Positions 53,817 through 62,609 of a DNA stretch of 64,000 nt are shown here, piece by piece. Source of the stretch: Allobosea robiniae. Its GTDB lineage: Bacteria; Pseudomonadota; Alphaproteobacteria; Rhizobiales; Beijerinckiaceae. Where the stretch lies: NCBI RefSeq assembly GCF_900102525.1, contig NZ_FNBZ01000003.1, positions 372,001 through 436,000 of the forward strand, written 5' to 3'. The notes beneath the pieces are model-generated. The model had not been told where the DNA came from. It searched no databases and saw only the letters and a list, made by a program, of their open reading frames with translations. A program made the translations under genes and the position numbers. Every line of letters begins with the position of its first letter. Position 1 is the stretch's first letter.

Positions 53817-54409
53817 GAGCCGCCGCCTTCCGTTCGCAGCGGCAAGGTGATCGCGGCGACGGGCTTCCGATTGAACCAGCCTGGCGCGGCGAGGAGATTG
53901 TCGCGCGGCTTGAAGGTCTCGCCGGTGACGACGACGCGGATGGCTTCAGGCGCCGGGGCAGCTTCCGGCAGGTCCCAGACCATGCGGATGCGCTCCGGCA
54001 GGCCAGGCTGCAGGGCGCCGAGGATGGCGCCGTCGCGCAGCAGATAAGCAGTCGGCAAAGGCGAAAGGCCAGCGATCGGCGGATCGAAGCTCAGGATGCG
54101 GGCAATCGCGTTGCTGCTCTCCGAACTTCGGTTCATCAGGTCGAGATCAACGCTGAGCGCCTTCGTGCCGGGCCGTCCGCGATAGCCGTCGGGGCGCGGG
54201 GCGCTGCTCAATCCGGCCTCGCGAATGACGAGTTGCCAGCGCCCGGCCTCGATGGGCTGCCCGGCCTGCGCAGCCGGAAGATTGGCGGGTGGCATCGCCT
54301 CGCGCAGGGTCTGGGCGGTGGTCAGCCCAAGCGCCAGCAAGCCGCCGATGCCGATCGTCAGCTTCGACGCGAAGGATCGCCGCAGGCTTGCGAAAGCCGT
54401 GGTCGCCAT
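53813..54409 (-). CDS. Uncharacterised single-TM protein A of a three-gene set
   Basis: A 198-residue protein with one TM helix at about 15-33 (LTIGIGGLLALGLTTAQ) and a beta-rich domain (GRWQLVIREAGL, ALSVDLDLMNRS, QPGLPERIRMVWDLP). It is first of the three-gene minus-strand set. The ATG at 54409 is preferred over a longer frame to 54523, which would run past the ppk2 stop. Function unknown. Confidence 0.65.
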   Translation of the reverse strand: MATTAFASLRRSFASKLTIGIGGLLALGLTTAQTLREAMPPANLPAAQAGQPIEAGRWQLVIREAGLSSAPRPDGYRGRPGTKALSVDLDLMNRSSESSNAIARILSFDPPIAGLSPLPTAYLLRDGAILGALQPGLPERIRMVWDLPEAAPAPEAIRVVVTGETFKPRDNLLAAPGWFNRKPVAAITLPLRTEGGGS

Positions 54410-54500
54410 GGGCCGGTTGCTCGTCTCCGCTCCGGTCGGAGCGGGAAGATCACCCGATTCTGTGACCGGAATCCGGCAGGAGCGGTTCGGTGGGCCGGAA

Positions 54501-55454
54501 TCAGTGGCTTTCGGGTTCGCCACCGTTGTCGAGATAGCGGCTCACGGGGATGACGATCTCCTCGTCGAGCGTGCCGATCGCGGCCTCGTCCTTGTCCTTG
54601 TAGGGGATCGCACGCAGGACGTGCCGGATGGCGTTCAGTCGGGCGCGGAGCTTGTCGTTGCTGCGCACGACATGCCAGGGCGCGGCTTTGGTCGAGGTCC
54701 GGGAGAGCATCTCGTCGAAGGCGCGGGAATAGTCGTCGAAGCGCGGGACCGACTCGAAATCGATCGGCGAGAGCTTCCAGCGCTTGAGCGGGTCGTGCCA
54801 ACGGGCGTGCAGGCGAGTCATCTGCATCTCGCGGCCGATGGTCAGGAAAAGCTTGATCAGGCGGATGCCGTCACGGGCGAGCATGCCCTCGAAGGCGGGG
54901 GCCTCATCGAGGAAATGCTCGGTCTCCTCCGGCTTGCAGAAACCCATGACGCGCTCGACGCCGGCGCGGTTGTACCAGGAGCGGTCGAAGAACACGATCT
55001 CGCCGGCTGTCGGCATCTGCGCGGCATAGCGCTGGAAATACCACTGGCCCTTCTCCGTATCGGAGGGCTTGGACAGGGCGACGATGCGGGCCTGGCGCGG
55101 ATTGAGATGCTGGGTGAAGCGGGCGATGGTGCCACCCTTGCCGGCGCCGTCGCGGCCCTCGAAGACGATGACGATGCGCTCGCCATGCTTGCTCGCCCAG
55201 CGCGTCAGCTTCTGCAATTCGATCTGCAGCGGTTCCATCTCGCGGTTGTAGCGCTTGCGCTTCATCCGCTTGCCATAGGGGTAATTGCCGCTGTGATAGG
55301 CGGCGTCGATGATGGCTTCCGGCAGGCTGTCGGCCTCGATGTCGAAGCCCTTCGGCTTTTTGGATCTGGTGCGGGTTTTGGCTGGTTTGCCGTGCTCCTC
55401 CGACGGAGCGACGACAGATTCCTTCGCGCCCGGATCCGAGATTTTCTTGGCCAT
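54501..55454 (-). CDS. ppk2: Polyphosphate kinase 2
   Basis: It transfers phosphate between polyphosphate and nucleotides. The 317-residue protein has a charged N-terminal tail (to about 45), Walker A GRDGAGKGG at 100-108, ALSKPSDTEKGQWYFQRY, and the lid and Walker B module FFDRSWYNRAGVERVMGFC. It is a single-domain PPK2; class (ADP or AMP directed) is not resolved. It is divergent from phoR, next to the Pst genes, linking polyphosphate to phosphate control. No Pho box is seen in its own upstream 120 bp. Confidence 0.93.
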   Translation of the reverse strand: MAKKISDPGAKESVVAPSEEHGKPAKTRTRSKKPKGFDIEADSLPEAIIDAAYHSGNYPYGKRMKRKRYNREMEPLQIELQKLTRWASKHGERIVIVFEGRDGAGKGGTIARFTQHLNPRQARIVALSKPSDTEKGQWYFQRYAAQMPTAGEIVFFDRSWYNRAGVERVMGFCKPEETEHFLDEAPAFEGMLARDGIRLIKLFLTIGREMQMTRLHARWHDPLKRWKLSPIDFESVPRFDDYSRAFDEMLSRTSTKAAPWHVVRSNDKLRARLNAIRHVLRAIPYKDKDEAAIGTLDEEIVIPVSRYLDNGGEPESH

Positions 55455-55575
55455 CGTCCTGTTCTCCGCTTTGGATCAGCCTAGCCGGCTAGCTCGCGGA
55501 AGGGAATTGACGCCCGCCGCTGTTCCGCTCAGGAAGAGGCCCCGTCGGCATCCGCCGTCTGTCTCCGGGCTTTGC

Positions 55576-56634
55576 ATGGTCAATCTTTCCGCTTCCAATG
55601 CCGCGCTGGTGCGGGACGTGGTCGAGGCGCTCGGCGCGCCGGCCGTGCTGCTCGACGGGCAGGGTGTGGCGCAGGCGCTGAGCCCGGCCATGCAGGCGCT
55701 GATCCCGGGGCTGGCGGCCGGCAAGCTCCTGGCGCTGGTGCTGCGCGATCCCGACCTCAACGACGCGATCGAGCAGGTCGCGATCGAGGGGGGCGCCAAG
55801 ACCATCGAGCTCATCGAGCGCGTGCCGGTGGAGCGGACCTTCCGCATCCATATCGCCGCGCTGCGCGACAGCGGTCTGCGCCATGCGACGCTGCTCACCT
55901 TCCAGGATTTGAGCGAACAGCGCGTGATCGAGCGCATGCGCGTCGATTTCGTCGCCAATGCCAGCCATGAACTGCGCACGCCGCTGGCTTCGCTGCTCGG
56001 CTTCGTCGAGACCTTGCAAGGCCCGGCGCGCAACGATGAGCGGGCGCGCGAGCGCTTTCTCGGGATCATGCGCGAGCAGGGTCTGCGCATGGCCAGGCTG
56101 GTCGACGACCTGCTCTCGCTGTCGCGGATCGAGCAGCGCGCCCATGTCGCGCCGGATACCCCGGTCGATCTGGCGGGTATCGCCCGCGAGATCGTGGATT
56201 CGCTGACGCTGATGGCCCGCGAGCGACAGGTCGCCTTGGTGCTGAAGACGCCGCGCGAGGCGTTGCAGGTGCCGGGCGATCGCGACGAATTGCTGCGCCT
56301 GATGGAAAACCTCGTCGAGAACGCCATCAAATACGGCAAGCCGGGCGGGGAGGTCGCGGTCACCGTCGACGCCGGCGAGAGCGAGGCGAGTTTCAGCGTG
56401 CGCGACGACGGGCCGGGTATCGCGCCGGAGCACCTGCCGCGCCTGACCGAGCGCTTCTATCGGGTCGACACCGCGGCCAGCCGCGAAGCGGGCGGCACCG
56501 GGCTGGGGCTTGCGATCGTCAAGCACATCGTGCTGCGCCATCGCGGCCGGCTGACGATCGAGAGCAAGTCGGGTGAGGGGGCGACCTTCCGGGCGATCCT
56601 GCCGCGCTTCGAGGCGGGGCGCACCAACGGCTGA
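55576..56634 (+). CDS. phoR: Phosphate regulon sensor histidine kinase PhoR, apparently without TM
   Basis: A 352-residue kinase: PAS-like domain (residues 15-115), HisKA with phospho-acceptor His131 in NASHELRTPL, and HATPase (ENLVENAIKYG, DDGPGI, GTGLGLAIVK). PhoR of relatives has one or two TM helices at the N-terminus; here neither the protein from 55576 nor the in-frame codons upstream show one. It probably contacts the membrane through PhoU and the Pst transporter. It is first of phoR-pstSCAB-phoU-phoB. Confidence 0.9.
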   Translation: MVNLSASNAALVRDVVEALGAPAVLLDGQGVAQALSPAMQALIPGLAAGKLLALVLRDPDLNDAIEQVAIEGGAKTIELIERVPVERTFRIHIAALRDSGLRHATLLTFQDLSEQRVIERMRVDFVANASHELRTPLASLLGFVETLQGPARNDERARERFLGIMREQGLRMARLVDDLLSLSRIEQRAHVAPDTPVDLAGIAREIVDSLTLMARERQVALVLKTPREALQVPGDRDELLRLMENLVENAIKYGKPGGEVAVTVDAGESEASFSVRDDGPGIAPEHLPRLTERFYRVDTAASREAGGTGLGLAIVKHIVLRHRGRLTIESKSGEGATFRAILPRFEAGRTNG

Positions 56635-56641
56635 TCCGTGC

Positions 56642-56692
56642 ATGACAGCCATTCATGACAGCTTTCATGACGAACTGTCATTTGGCTGTCAT
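56642..56692 (+). promoter_or_regulatory. Pho box and flanking half-sites before pstS
   Basis: CTGTCAT-TTGG-CTGTCAT at 56675-56692 has two exact 7-bp direct repeats with 4-bp spacing, the PhoB consensus layout. Upstream, ATGACAG at 56642 and 56655 and ATGAC at 56667 are the same heptamer in reverse orientation, at about 12-13 bp steps. The pstS start lies 56 bp beyond the box. Confidence 0.85.
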
Positions 56693-56748
56693 ACAGAGGG
56701 TGTTCTGACAGGGTCGCTGCAAACAGCGATCAGATGAGGACTTCTCAC

Positions 56749-57774
56749 ATGCGCAAGATTCTTGTTCTCGCGGCCGTTGCCGTCGGGATCGCCGGTTCCG
56801 CCCAGGCCGCCGACATCACCGGTGCCGGCGCGACCTTCCCCTTCCCGATCTATGCGAAGTGGGCCGAGGCCTACAAGAAAGAGACGGGTATCGGCCTGAA
56901 CTACCAGTCGATCGGCTCGGGTGGCGGTATCCGCCAGATCAAGGCCAAGACCGTCGCCTTCGGCGCCACCGACGCCCCGCTGAAGGGCGCAGACCTGACC
57001 AAGGACGGCCTGATCCAGTTCCCGACCGTGATGGGCGGCGTCGTGCCGGCCGTGAACATCGCCGGCGTCGAGCCCGGCAAGCTCAAGCTCTCGGGCGAGA
57101 TCATCGCCCAGATCTATCTGGGCGACATCAAGAAGTGGAACGACCCGAAGATCGTCGCGCTCAATGCCGGCGTCACCCTGCCGGACGCGAACATCAACCC
57201 GGTCTACCGCTCGGACGGCTCGGGCACGACCTTCGTGTTCACCGACTACCTCTCCAAGGCCTCGGCTGAGTGGAAGTCGAAGATCGGCGCCAACCAGTCG
57301 GTCCAGTGGCCGGTCGGCATCGGCGGCAAGGGCAACGAGGGCGTCTCGGCCTCGGTCAAGCAGGTCGCCAACTCGATCGGCTATGTCGAGTATGCCTATG
57401 CCAAGCAGAACAAGCTCTCCCACGCCCTGGTGAAGAATGCCGACGGCAACTTCCCGGCGCCGGAAGAGAAGGCCTTCCAGGCCGCCGCCGCCAATGCCAA
57501 CTGGAACGAGCAGCCGGGCTTCGGCATCTCGCTCAACAACCAGAAGGGCGCGGATGCCTGGCCGATCACCTCGGCGACCTTCATCCTGGTCTATGCCAAG
57601 CCGGAGAAGCCGGAAGAGACGCAGGCCGCTCTGAAATTCTTCGACTGGGTCTACAAGAACGGCGACAAGCTCGCGAGCGAGCTCGACTACGTCGCCCTGC
57701 CGACGAACGTGAAGGACCAAGTCCGCAACGCCTGGAAGGGCGTGACCGACACGGCCGGCAAGCCGATCTTCTGA
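56749..57774 (+). CDS. pstS: Phosphate ABC transporter substrate-binding protein
   Basis: A 341-residue periplasmic phosphate binder. Signal peptide MRKILVLAAVAVGIAGSAQA cut before ADITGAGATFPFP. The phosphate loops GAGATFPFP, SGGGIRQI, TDAPL and RSDGSGTTFVF are intact. The ATG at 56749 has AGGA 9 nt upstream; an earlier ATG at 56734 is less likely. It is directly after the Pho box and ahead of pstC. Confidence 0.96.
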   Translation: MRKILVLAAVAVGIAGSAQAADITGAGATFPFPIYAKWAEAYKKETGIGLNYQSIGSGGGIRQIKAKTVAFGATDAPLKGADLTKDGLIQFPTVMGGVVPAVNIAGVEPGKLKLSGEIIAQIYLGDIKKWNDPKIVALNAGVTLPDANINPVYRSDGSGTTFVFTDYLSKASAEWKSKIGANQSVQWPVGIGGKGNEGVSASVKQVANSIGYVEYAYAKQNKLSHALVKNADGNFPAPEEKAFQAAAANANWNEQPGFGISLNNQKGADAWPITSATFILVYAKPEKPEETQAALKFFDWVYKNGDKLASELDYVALPTNVKDQVRNAWKGVTDTAGKPIF

Positions 57775-57789
57775 TCGCTGCCATCGACA

Positions 57790-57815
57790 AGGCGAGGCGG
57801 GGTTCGACCCGCCTT
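57790..57815 (+). terminator. Hairpin after pstS
   Basis: CAAGGCGAGGCGGG-GTTCGA-CCCGCCTTGCC folds into a strong stem 16 bp past the pstS stop without a long T-run. Such hairpins often protect or attenuate between abundant binding-protein and permease genes. Confidence 0.5.
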
Positions 57816-57829
57816 GCCGCACTCTTCAA

Positions 57830-57876
57830 GCCCTCATCCTGAGGAGTCCTGTTCGGGCGCTCCTCAGGATGAGGGC
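57830..57876. repeat. CCTCATCCTGAGGAG-type inverted repeat
   Basis: Perfect 17-bp arms GCCCTCATCCTGAGGAG and CTCCTCAGGATGAGGGC around a 13-bp loop. Each arm itself holds CTCATCCTGAG. This differs in sequence from the GTCAT family. It lies between pstS and pstC. Confidence 0.7.
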
Positions 57877-57930
57877 TGGGATCGGGCGGACCCTCCGACG
57901 ATCCCGGCCATGCCACCGGAGCCTTCGCGG

Positions 57931-58905
57931 ATGACCGCAGCAACCGACATGACGAGCATTCCCGGCGCGACGCCGATCGTGCGGAAGACGCCGAAGGCGA
58001 CCTTCGATGCCATCTTCCGCAATGCCAGCTTCGGTGCGGCGCTGCTGGTGCTGGTGCTGCTCGCCGGCATCATGGTCTCGATGGTCATCGGCGGCTGGCC
58101 GGCCTTCCGCGAATTCGGTCTCGGTTTCATCACCTCCAGCGTCTGGGATACCCAGAACGAACAATACGGCGCCTGGCCGGCGATCGTCGGCACGCTCTCG
58201 ACGGCGCTGATCGCGCTGGTGATCGGCGTGCCGCTCTCGCTGGGCATCGCGGTCTACCTGACCCAGCTCGCCCCGGCCTGGTTCAAGAAGCCGGTCGCGA
58301 CCGCGATCGAGCTGCTCGCGGCCGTGCCCTCGATCATCTACGGCATGTGGGGCCTGTTCGTCTTCGTGCCGCTCTTCGCGGCTTATGTGCAGATCCCGCT
58401 CTCGAACATCGTCGAGGGCCTTCCGATCGTCGGCACCGTGCTCTACTCGCGCTCGCCTTCGGGATTGGGCATCTTCACGGCGGGCATCATCCTCGCCTTC
58501 ATGATCATCCCCTTCATCGCCTCGATCACCCGCGACATGCTGGAGCAGATCCCCTCGGTGCTGCGCGAGAGCGCCTATGGCATCGGGGCGACGACCTGGG
58601 AGGTCGTGCGCCATGTGCTGGTGCCGCAGGCCGGCGTCTCGATCATCGGCGCGGTCATGCTCGGCCTCGGCCGCGCCCTCGGCGAGACGATGGCGGTGAC
58701 CTTCGTCGTCGGTAACGCCAACCGGCTTTCGGCCTCGATGTTCGACCCGGGTTCCACCATCGCCTCGCGCATCGCCAACGAGTTCAACGAGGCGCTGGGG
58801 CTGCAGCTCAACGCGCTGATCGCGCTGGGCTGCATCCTGTTCTTCGTCACCTTCGTCGTCCTCGTCATCGCGCGGCTGCTGGTCGCCCGCGTCAAGCGCT
58901 ACTGA
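57931..58905 (+). CDS. pstC: Phosphate ABC transporter permease PstC
   Basis: A 324-residue inner-membrane protein with six helices; [31 protein letters not shown] and the EAA-like [21 protein letters not shown] are PstC marks. Several starts are possible (57910, 57931, 57949); 57931 has GGAG at a good distance and avoids the repeat. It couples to pstA 8 bp downstream. Confidence 0.93.
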   Translation: MTAATDMTSIPGATPIVRKTPKATFDAIFRNASFGAALLVLVLLAGIMVSMVIGGWPAFREFGLGFITSSVWDTQNEQYGAWPAIVGTLSTALIALVIGVPLSLGIAVYLTQLAPAWFKKPVATAIELLAAVPSIIYGMWGLFVFVPLFAAYVQIPLSNIVEGLPIVGTVLYSRSPSGLGIFTAGIILAFMIIPFIASITRDMLEQIPSVLRESAYGIGATTWEVVRHVLVPQAGVSIIGAVMLGLGRALGETMAVTFVVGNANRLSASMFDPGSTIASRIANEFNEALGLQLNALIALGCILFFVTFVVLVIARLLVARVKRY

Positions 58906-58913
58906 GGCCCCCC

Positions 58914-59798
58914 ATGACCATGACGACCACGCCTCGCGAACTGCCGCATCAGCCCTGGGGCCGCGTGCGCCAGTCCCGTCGCACCGCCGATCGGCTGATG
59001 AAGATCATCGCCACCGGCTTCACCTTCATCGCCATCTTCGTGCTGTTCTGGATCCTCGGCATGCTCGTGGTGAAGGGCATCGGCGGGCTTTCGCTCGCCA
59101 CCTTCACCGCGGTCACGCCCGGCCCCGGCACGGAAGGCGGCGGCCTCGCCAATGCCATCGTCGGCTCCTTCGTGCTGACCTTCCTCGGCATCGCCATCGC
59201 CACGCCGATCGGCGTGCTCGCCGGGACCTGGCTCGCGGAATACGGCCGCGGCTCGCAGCTCGCCAACCTGATCCGCTTCATCAACGACATCCTGCTCTCG
59301 GCGCCGTCGATCCTGATCGGCCTGTTCGTCTACGTCATCCTGGTGGAGCCGTTCCGCGGCTATTCCGGCTGGGCCGGCGGCGTCGCGCTCGGCATCATCG
59401 CGATCCCGGTCATCGTGCGCACCACCGAGGACATGCTGAACCTCGTGCCCGGCCCCTTGCGCGAGGCTGGCGCCGCGCTCGGCGCGCCGCCTTCCGTCGT
59501 GATCACCTCGGTGACCTGGCGCGCGGCCAAGGCCGGCATGGTCACCGGCATCTTGCTGGCGCTCGCCCGCATCGCCGGCGAGACGGCGCCGCTGCTCTTC
59601 ACCGCGCTCAACAACAATTTCTGGTTCTCGCCGACGCTCACCGGCGGCGTCTCCAACCTGCCGGTAACGATCTACCAGTTCGCCTCCGCCCCTTACGAGA
59701 ACTGGCAGCAGCTCGCCTGGGCCGGCTCGCTCATCATCACCGTCTCGATCCTCGTGCTCTCGATCGTTGCCCGGCGCATCGTCGCCGGCAGCAAGTGA
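58914..59798 (+). CDS. pstA: Phosphate ABC transporter permease PstA
   Basis: A 294-residue permease with six helices; [50 protein letters not shown] and [13 protein letters not shown] are typical. CCCCC-ATG at the start lacks a clear ribosome site, consistent with coupling to pstC. Confidence 0.95.
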   Translation: MTMTTTPRELPHQPWGRVRQSRRTADRLMKIIATGFTFIAIFVLFWILGMLVVKGIGGLSLATFTAVTPGPGTEGGGLANAIVGSFVLTFLGIAIATPIGVLAGTWLAEYGRGSQLANLIRFINDILLSAPSILIGLFVYVILVEPFRGYSGWAGGVALGIIAIPVIVRTTEDMLNLVPGPLREAGAALGAPPSVVITSVTWRAAKAGMVTGILLALARIAGETAPLLFTALNNNFWFSPTLTGGVSNLPVTIYQFASAPYENWQQLAWAGSLIITVSILVLSIVARRIVAGSK

Positions 59799-59843
59799 GC
59801 CTGAAACCAACCCGGTCGCGACCGACCTTGAGGACCTAAGTCG

Positions 59844-60644
59844 ATGCTTTCGACCCTTGAACTCTCCCCCCAGTCGCTCGATGCCGAGGCGCCCGTCCGG
59901 ATCGCGGTGAAGAACCTCGATTTCTACTACGGCGAGCACAAGGTGCTGAAGAACATCAATCTCGACTTCCGTGATCGCCACGTCACGGCGCTGATCGGCC
60001 CGTCCGGCTGCGGCAAGTCGACCCTGCTGCGCATCTTCAACCGCATCTACTCGCTCTATCCGGAGCAGCGCGCGGAAGGGCAGATCATGCTCGACGGCCG
60101 CAACATCATCTCGAACGACGTCGATGTGAACGAATTGCGCTCGCGCGTCGGCATGGTCTTCCAGAAGCCGACGCCGTTCCCGATGTCGATCTACGACAAC
60201 GTCGCCTTCGGCATCCGCCTCTACGAGAAGCCGCCGAAATCCGAGCTCGACGACCGTGTCGAGGGCGCGCTGCGCCGCGCCGCGCTCTGGGACGAGGTCA
60301 AGGACAAGCTGAAGAGCTCCGGCATGGGCCTCTCCGGCGGCCAGCAGCAGCGCCTCTGCATCGCGCGCACCATCGCGCAGAAGCCTGAGGTGATCCTGTT
60401 CGACGAGCCGACCTCGGCGCTCGACCCGATCTCGACCGGCAAGATCGAGGACCTGCTGGAGCAGCTCAAGAGCGATTTCACCATCGCCATCGTCACGCAC
60501 AACATGCAGCAGGCGGCGCGCATCTCGCAGTACACGGCGTTCATGTATCTCGGCGAGGTCATCGAGTTCGCGCCGACCAACACGATCTTCATGAACCCGG
60601 CCAAGAAGCAGACCCAGGACTACGTCACCGGCCGTTTCGGCTAA
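59844..60644 (+). CDS. pstB: Phosphate ABC transporter ATPase PstB
   Basis: A 266-residue ATPase. Walker [10 protein letters not shown] near 52-60, [19 protein letters not shown] signature, Walker [12 protein letters not shown] and the switch His in VTHNMQQA are intact; [14 protein letters not shown] is PstB-specific. TTGAGGACC precedes the ATG. Confidence 0.97.
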   Translation: MLSTLELSPQSLDAEAPVRIAVKNLDFYYGEHKVLKNINLDFRDRHVTALIGPSGCGKSTLLRIFNRIYSLYPEQRAEGQIMLDGRNIISNDVDVNELRSRVGMVFQKPTPFPMSIYDNVAFGIRLYEKPPKSELDDRVEGALRRAALWDEVKDKLKSSGMGLSGGQQQRLCIARTIAQKPEVILFDEPTSALDPISTGKIEDLLEQLKSDFTIAIVTHNMQQAARISQYTAFMYLGEVIEFAPTNTIFMNPAKKQTQDYVTGRFG

Positions 60645-60660
60645 GCGGCATTTTTGTTTC

Positions 60661-60705
60661 GCATCGGCTTGCCCGAAAACCGGTTTCCACTTTTCGGGCC
60701 GATGC
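60661..60705. repeat. GCATCGG...CCGATGC inverted repeat
   Basis: Arms GCATCGG-CTT-GCCCGAAAA and TTTTCGGGC-CGATGC around CCGGTTTCCAC. This element with AAAACCGGTTTCCACTTTTC is common in Hyphomicrobiales. It lies between pstB and phoU. Confidence 0.75.
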
Positions 60706-60721
60706 GCCTGAGGAACACGCA

Positions 60722-61441
60722 ATGACCGACCACATCGTCCGCTCCTACGACACCGATCTCGAAGGCATCCGCCGCAGCCTCGCTGAAATGGGCGGCATGG
60801 CCGAGCGCATGCTGGGCGACTCGACCGTCGCGCTCGTTCGTCGCGACACCGCGCTCGCTCAGAAGATCATCTCAGCCGACCAGCGCCTCGACAATCTCCA
60901 GCGCGAGGTCGAGGAAAAGGCCGTGCTCACCATCGCCCGGCGCCAGCCCCTGGCGCAGGACCTGCGCGAGCTGATCTCGGCGATCCGCCTCGCCTCCGAC
61001 ATTGAGCGCGTCGGCGATCTCGCCAAGAACATCGCCAAGCGCGCCGTCGCCATCGCCGGGCAGTTCCAGCCGCCGCATCGTGCGGTCGTCGGTCTCGAGC
61101 ATATCAGCCGCCTCGTGCAGGCCCAGCTCAAGGACGTGCTCGACGCCTATGCCGCGACCAACGAGCAGAAGGCGCTCGAGGTCTGGAAGCGTGACGACGA
61201 GATCGACGCGCTCTACACCTCGCTGTTCCGCGAACTCCTGACCTATATGATGGAGGACCCGCGCAATATCACCTTCTGCACGCATCTGCTGTTCTGCGCC
61301 AAGAATATCGAGCGCATCGGCGACCACACCACCAATATCGCCGAGACGATCCATTACCTCGTCACCGGCGATTCCCTCGACGTGAACCGGCCGAAGCTCG
61401 ACACGACCAATATCGAGGTCGAAGCGGTGACGGGAAACTGA
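60722..61441 (+). CDS. phoU: Phosphate signalling regulator PhoU
   Basis: A 239-residue helical protein of two PhoU repeats with the metal-binding (E/D)xxxD motifs (ASDIERVGDLAKNIA and AKNIERIGDHTTNIA). It links Pst transport to PhoR kinase state and damps the regulon when phosphate is plentiful. It lies between pstB and phoB, as usual in the order. Confidence 0.96.
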   Translation: MTDHIVRSYDTDLEGIRRSLAEMGGMAERMLGDSTVALVRRDTALAQKIISADQRLDNLQREVEEKAVLTIARRQPLAQDLRELISAIRLASDIERVGDLAKNIAKRAVAIAGQFQPPHRAVVGLEHISRLVQAQLKDVLDAYAATNEQKALEVWKRDDEIDALYTSLFRELLTYMMEDPRNITFCTHLLFCAKNIERIGDHTTNIAETIHYLVTGDSLDVNRPKLDTTNIEVEAVTGN

Positions 61442-61454
61442 GGTCAAAGCCATC

Positions 61455-62162
61455 ATGGCCGCACGTATCCTGATCGTCGAGGACGAGGAGCCGCTCACCC
61501 TGCTGCTGCGCTACAACCTCGAAGCCGAGGGCTTCGAGGTCGACAGCGTCGCGCGCGGGGATGACGCCGAGCTGCATCTGCGCGATTCCACGCCCGATCT
61601 GGTCCTGCTCGACTGGATGCTGCCGGGTCTCTCCGGCATCGAGCTCTGCCGGCGCCTGCGCTCGCGCCGCGACACCGAGCGCGTGCCGATCATCATGCTG
61701 ACGGCGCGCGGCGAGGAGACCGAGCGCGTGCGCGGGCTTGCGACCGGCGCCGACGACTATGTCGTGAAGCCGTTCTCGCTGCCGGAGCTGATCGCCCGCA
61801 TCCAGGCGCTTCTTCGCAGAGCGAAGCCTGGCCATGTCGCAGGGTTGCTCGCGGCCGGCGATCTCGAACTCGACCGCACGACGCGCCGCGTCCGGCGCGC
61901 CGGGAGCGAACTGCATCTCGGCCCGACCGAGTTCCGCCTGCTCGAGTTCCTGATGCAGGCGCCGGGCCGGGTCTATTCGCGCGCCCAGCTCCTCGACGCC
62001 GTCTGGGGCCGCGACGTCTATATCGACGAGCGCACGGTCGACGTCCATGTCGGGCGGCTGCGCAAGGCGATCACGCCGGGCGACGCCAAGGACCCGCTGC
62101 GCACCGTGCGCGGCGCGGGTTACGCCTTCGACGAGACCTTCGCGCGCAGCGGAGCCGCGTAA
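61455..62162 (+). CDS. phoB: Phosphate response regulator PhoB
   Basis: A 235-residue OmpR-family regulator: receiver domain with phospho-acceptor Asp53 (LLDWMLP), Lys in VVKPFS, and a C-terminal winged helix (GPTEFRLLEFLMQAPGRVYSR; RTVDVHVGRLRKAI). It should bind the Pho box before pstS. GGTCAAAGCC precedes the ATG. It ends the phosphate cluster. Confidence 0.96.
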   Translation: MAARILIVEDEEPLTLLLRYNLEAEGFEVDSVARGDDAELHLRDSTPDLVLLDWMLPGLSGIELCRRLRSRRDTERVPIIMLTARGEETERVRGLATGADDYVVKPFSLPELIARIQALLRRAKPGHVAGLLAAGDLELDRTTRRVRRAGSELHLGPTEFRLLEFLMQAPGRVYSRAQLLDAVWGRDVYIDERTVDVHVGRLRKAITPGDAKDPLRTVRGAGYAFDETFARSGAA

Positions 62163-62165
62163 GCC

Positions 62166-62552
62166 TCAGGCGTTCGGGCCGCCCTCGATATCGCCGGCCC
62201 AGGTCAGGGCCTTGTCATAGTCCTCGGGCTTGAAGGCGCGGACCTTGACGAAGGGGATCGCCGGGTCGAGCAGATCGACGAAGCCGGCGAGCCAGCCCTT
62301 GTCGGTGATCACGGCCTCCTTGGGGAAGCGCCTGAGCTCCCAGAGCTTGCCGAGGCTGTAGCGCGCGTCCTTCCAGGCCGCGGCCAGCGTCATGTCGGTG
62401 AAATCGGTCATGTCGGCGAGGATGCCGAGCTTCTCGTGACGTTCGAGCCGGGCGTCGATATCGGCCATGATGGCGTCGAGATCGTCAGCCGTGAGCGTCT
62501 GCGACAGCCGATAGGCTGCGACATGGTCCGGGGCGGGCAGAATGGTGAGCAT
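62166..62552 (-). CDS. SpoIIAA-like (STAS/CRAL-TRIO type) protein
   Basis: A 128-residue cytosolic protein with the SpoIIAA-like fold: LTADDLDAIMADIDARL, KLGILADMTDFTDMT, and a KVRAFKPEDYDKALTWA C-terminus. The Ser of true anti-anti-sigma factors is absent. Function unknown. It is convergent with phoB, with 3 bp between the stops. Confidence 0.78.
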   Translation of the reverse strand: MLTILPAPDHVAAYRLSQTLTADDLDAIMADIDARLERHEKLGILADMTDFTDMTLAAAWKDARYSLGKLWELRRFPKEAVITDKGWLAGFVDLLDPAIPFVKVRAFKPEDYDKALTWAGDIEGGPNA

Positions 62553-62609
62553 GGCTCCTCCTCCTCGGGTGACAACGCGCAGGCGAGGGGGAGGTTTCGC
62601 CGGGTCCGG

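Noticed and set aside
55309..55575. Longer phoR start adding 89 residues
   Set aside because: The extension is antisense to the 5' part of ppk2 and shows neither a TM helix nor family residues.
57790..57815. GGGGTTCGACCCGCC stretch as a tRNA T-arm
   Set aside because: No acceptor, D or anticodon stems can be found around it; it is a simple hairpin after pstS.
58899..60722. A 607-codon minus-strand frame across pstA and pstB
   Set aside because: Antisense to unmistakable transporter genes; Arg/Asp/Glu-rich without motifs.
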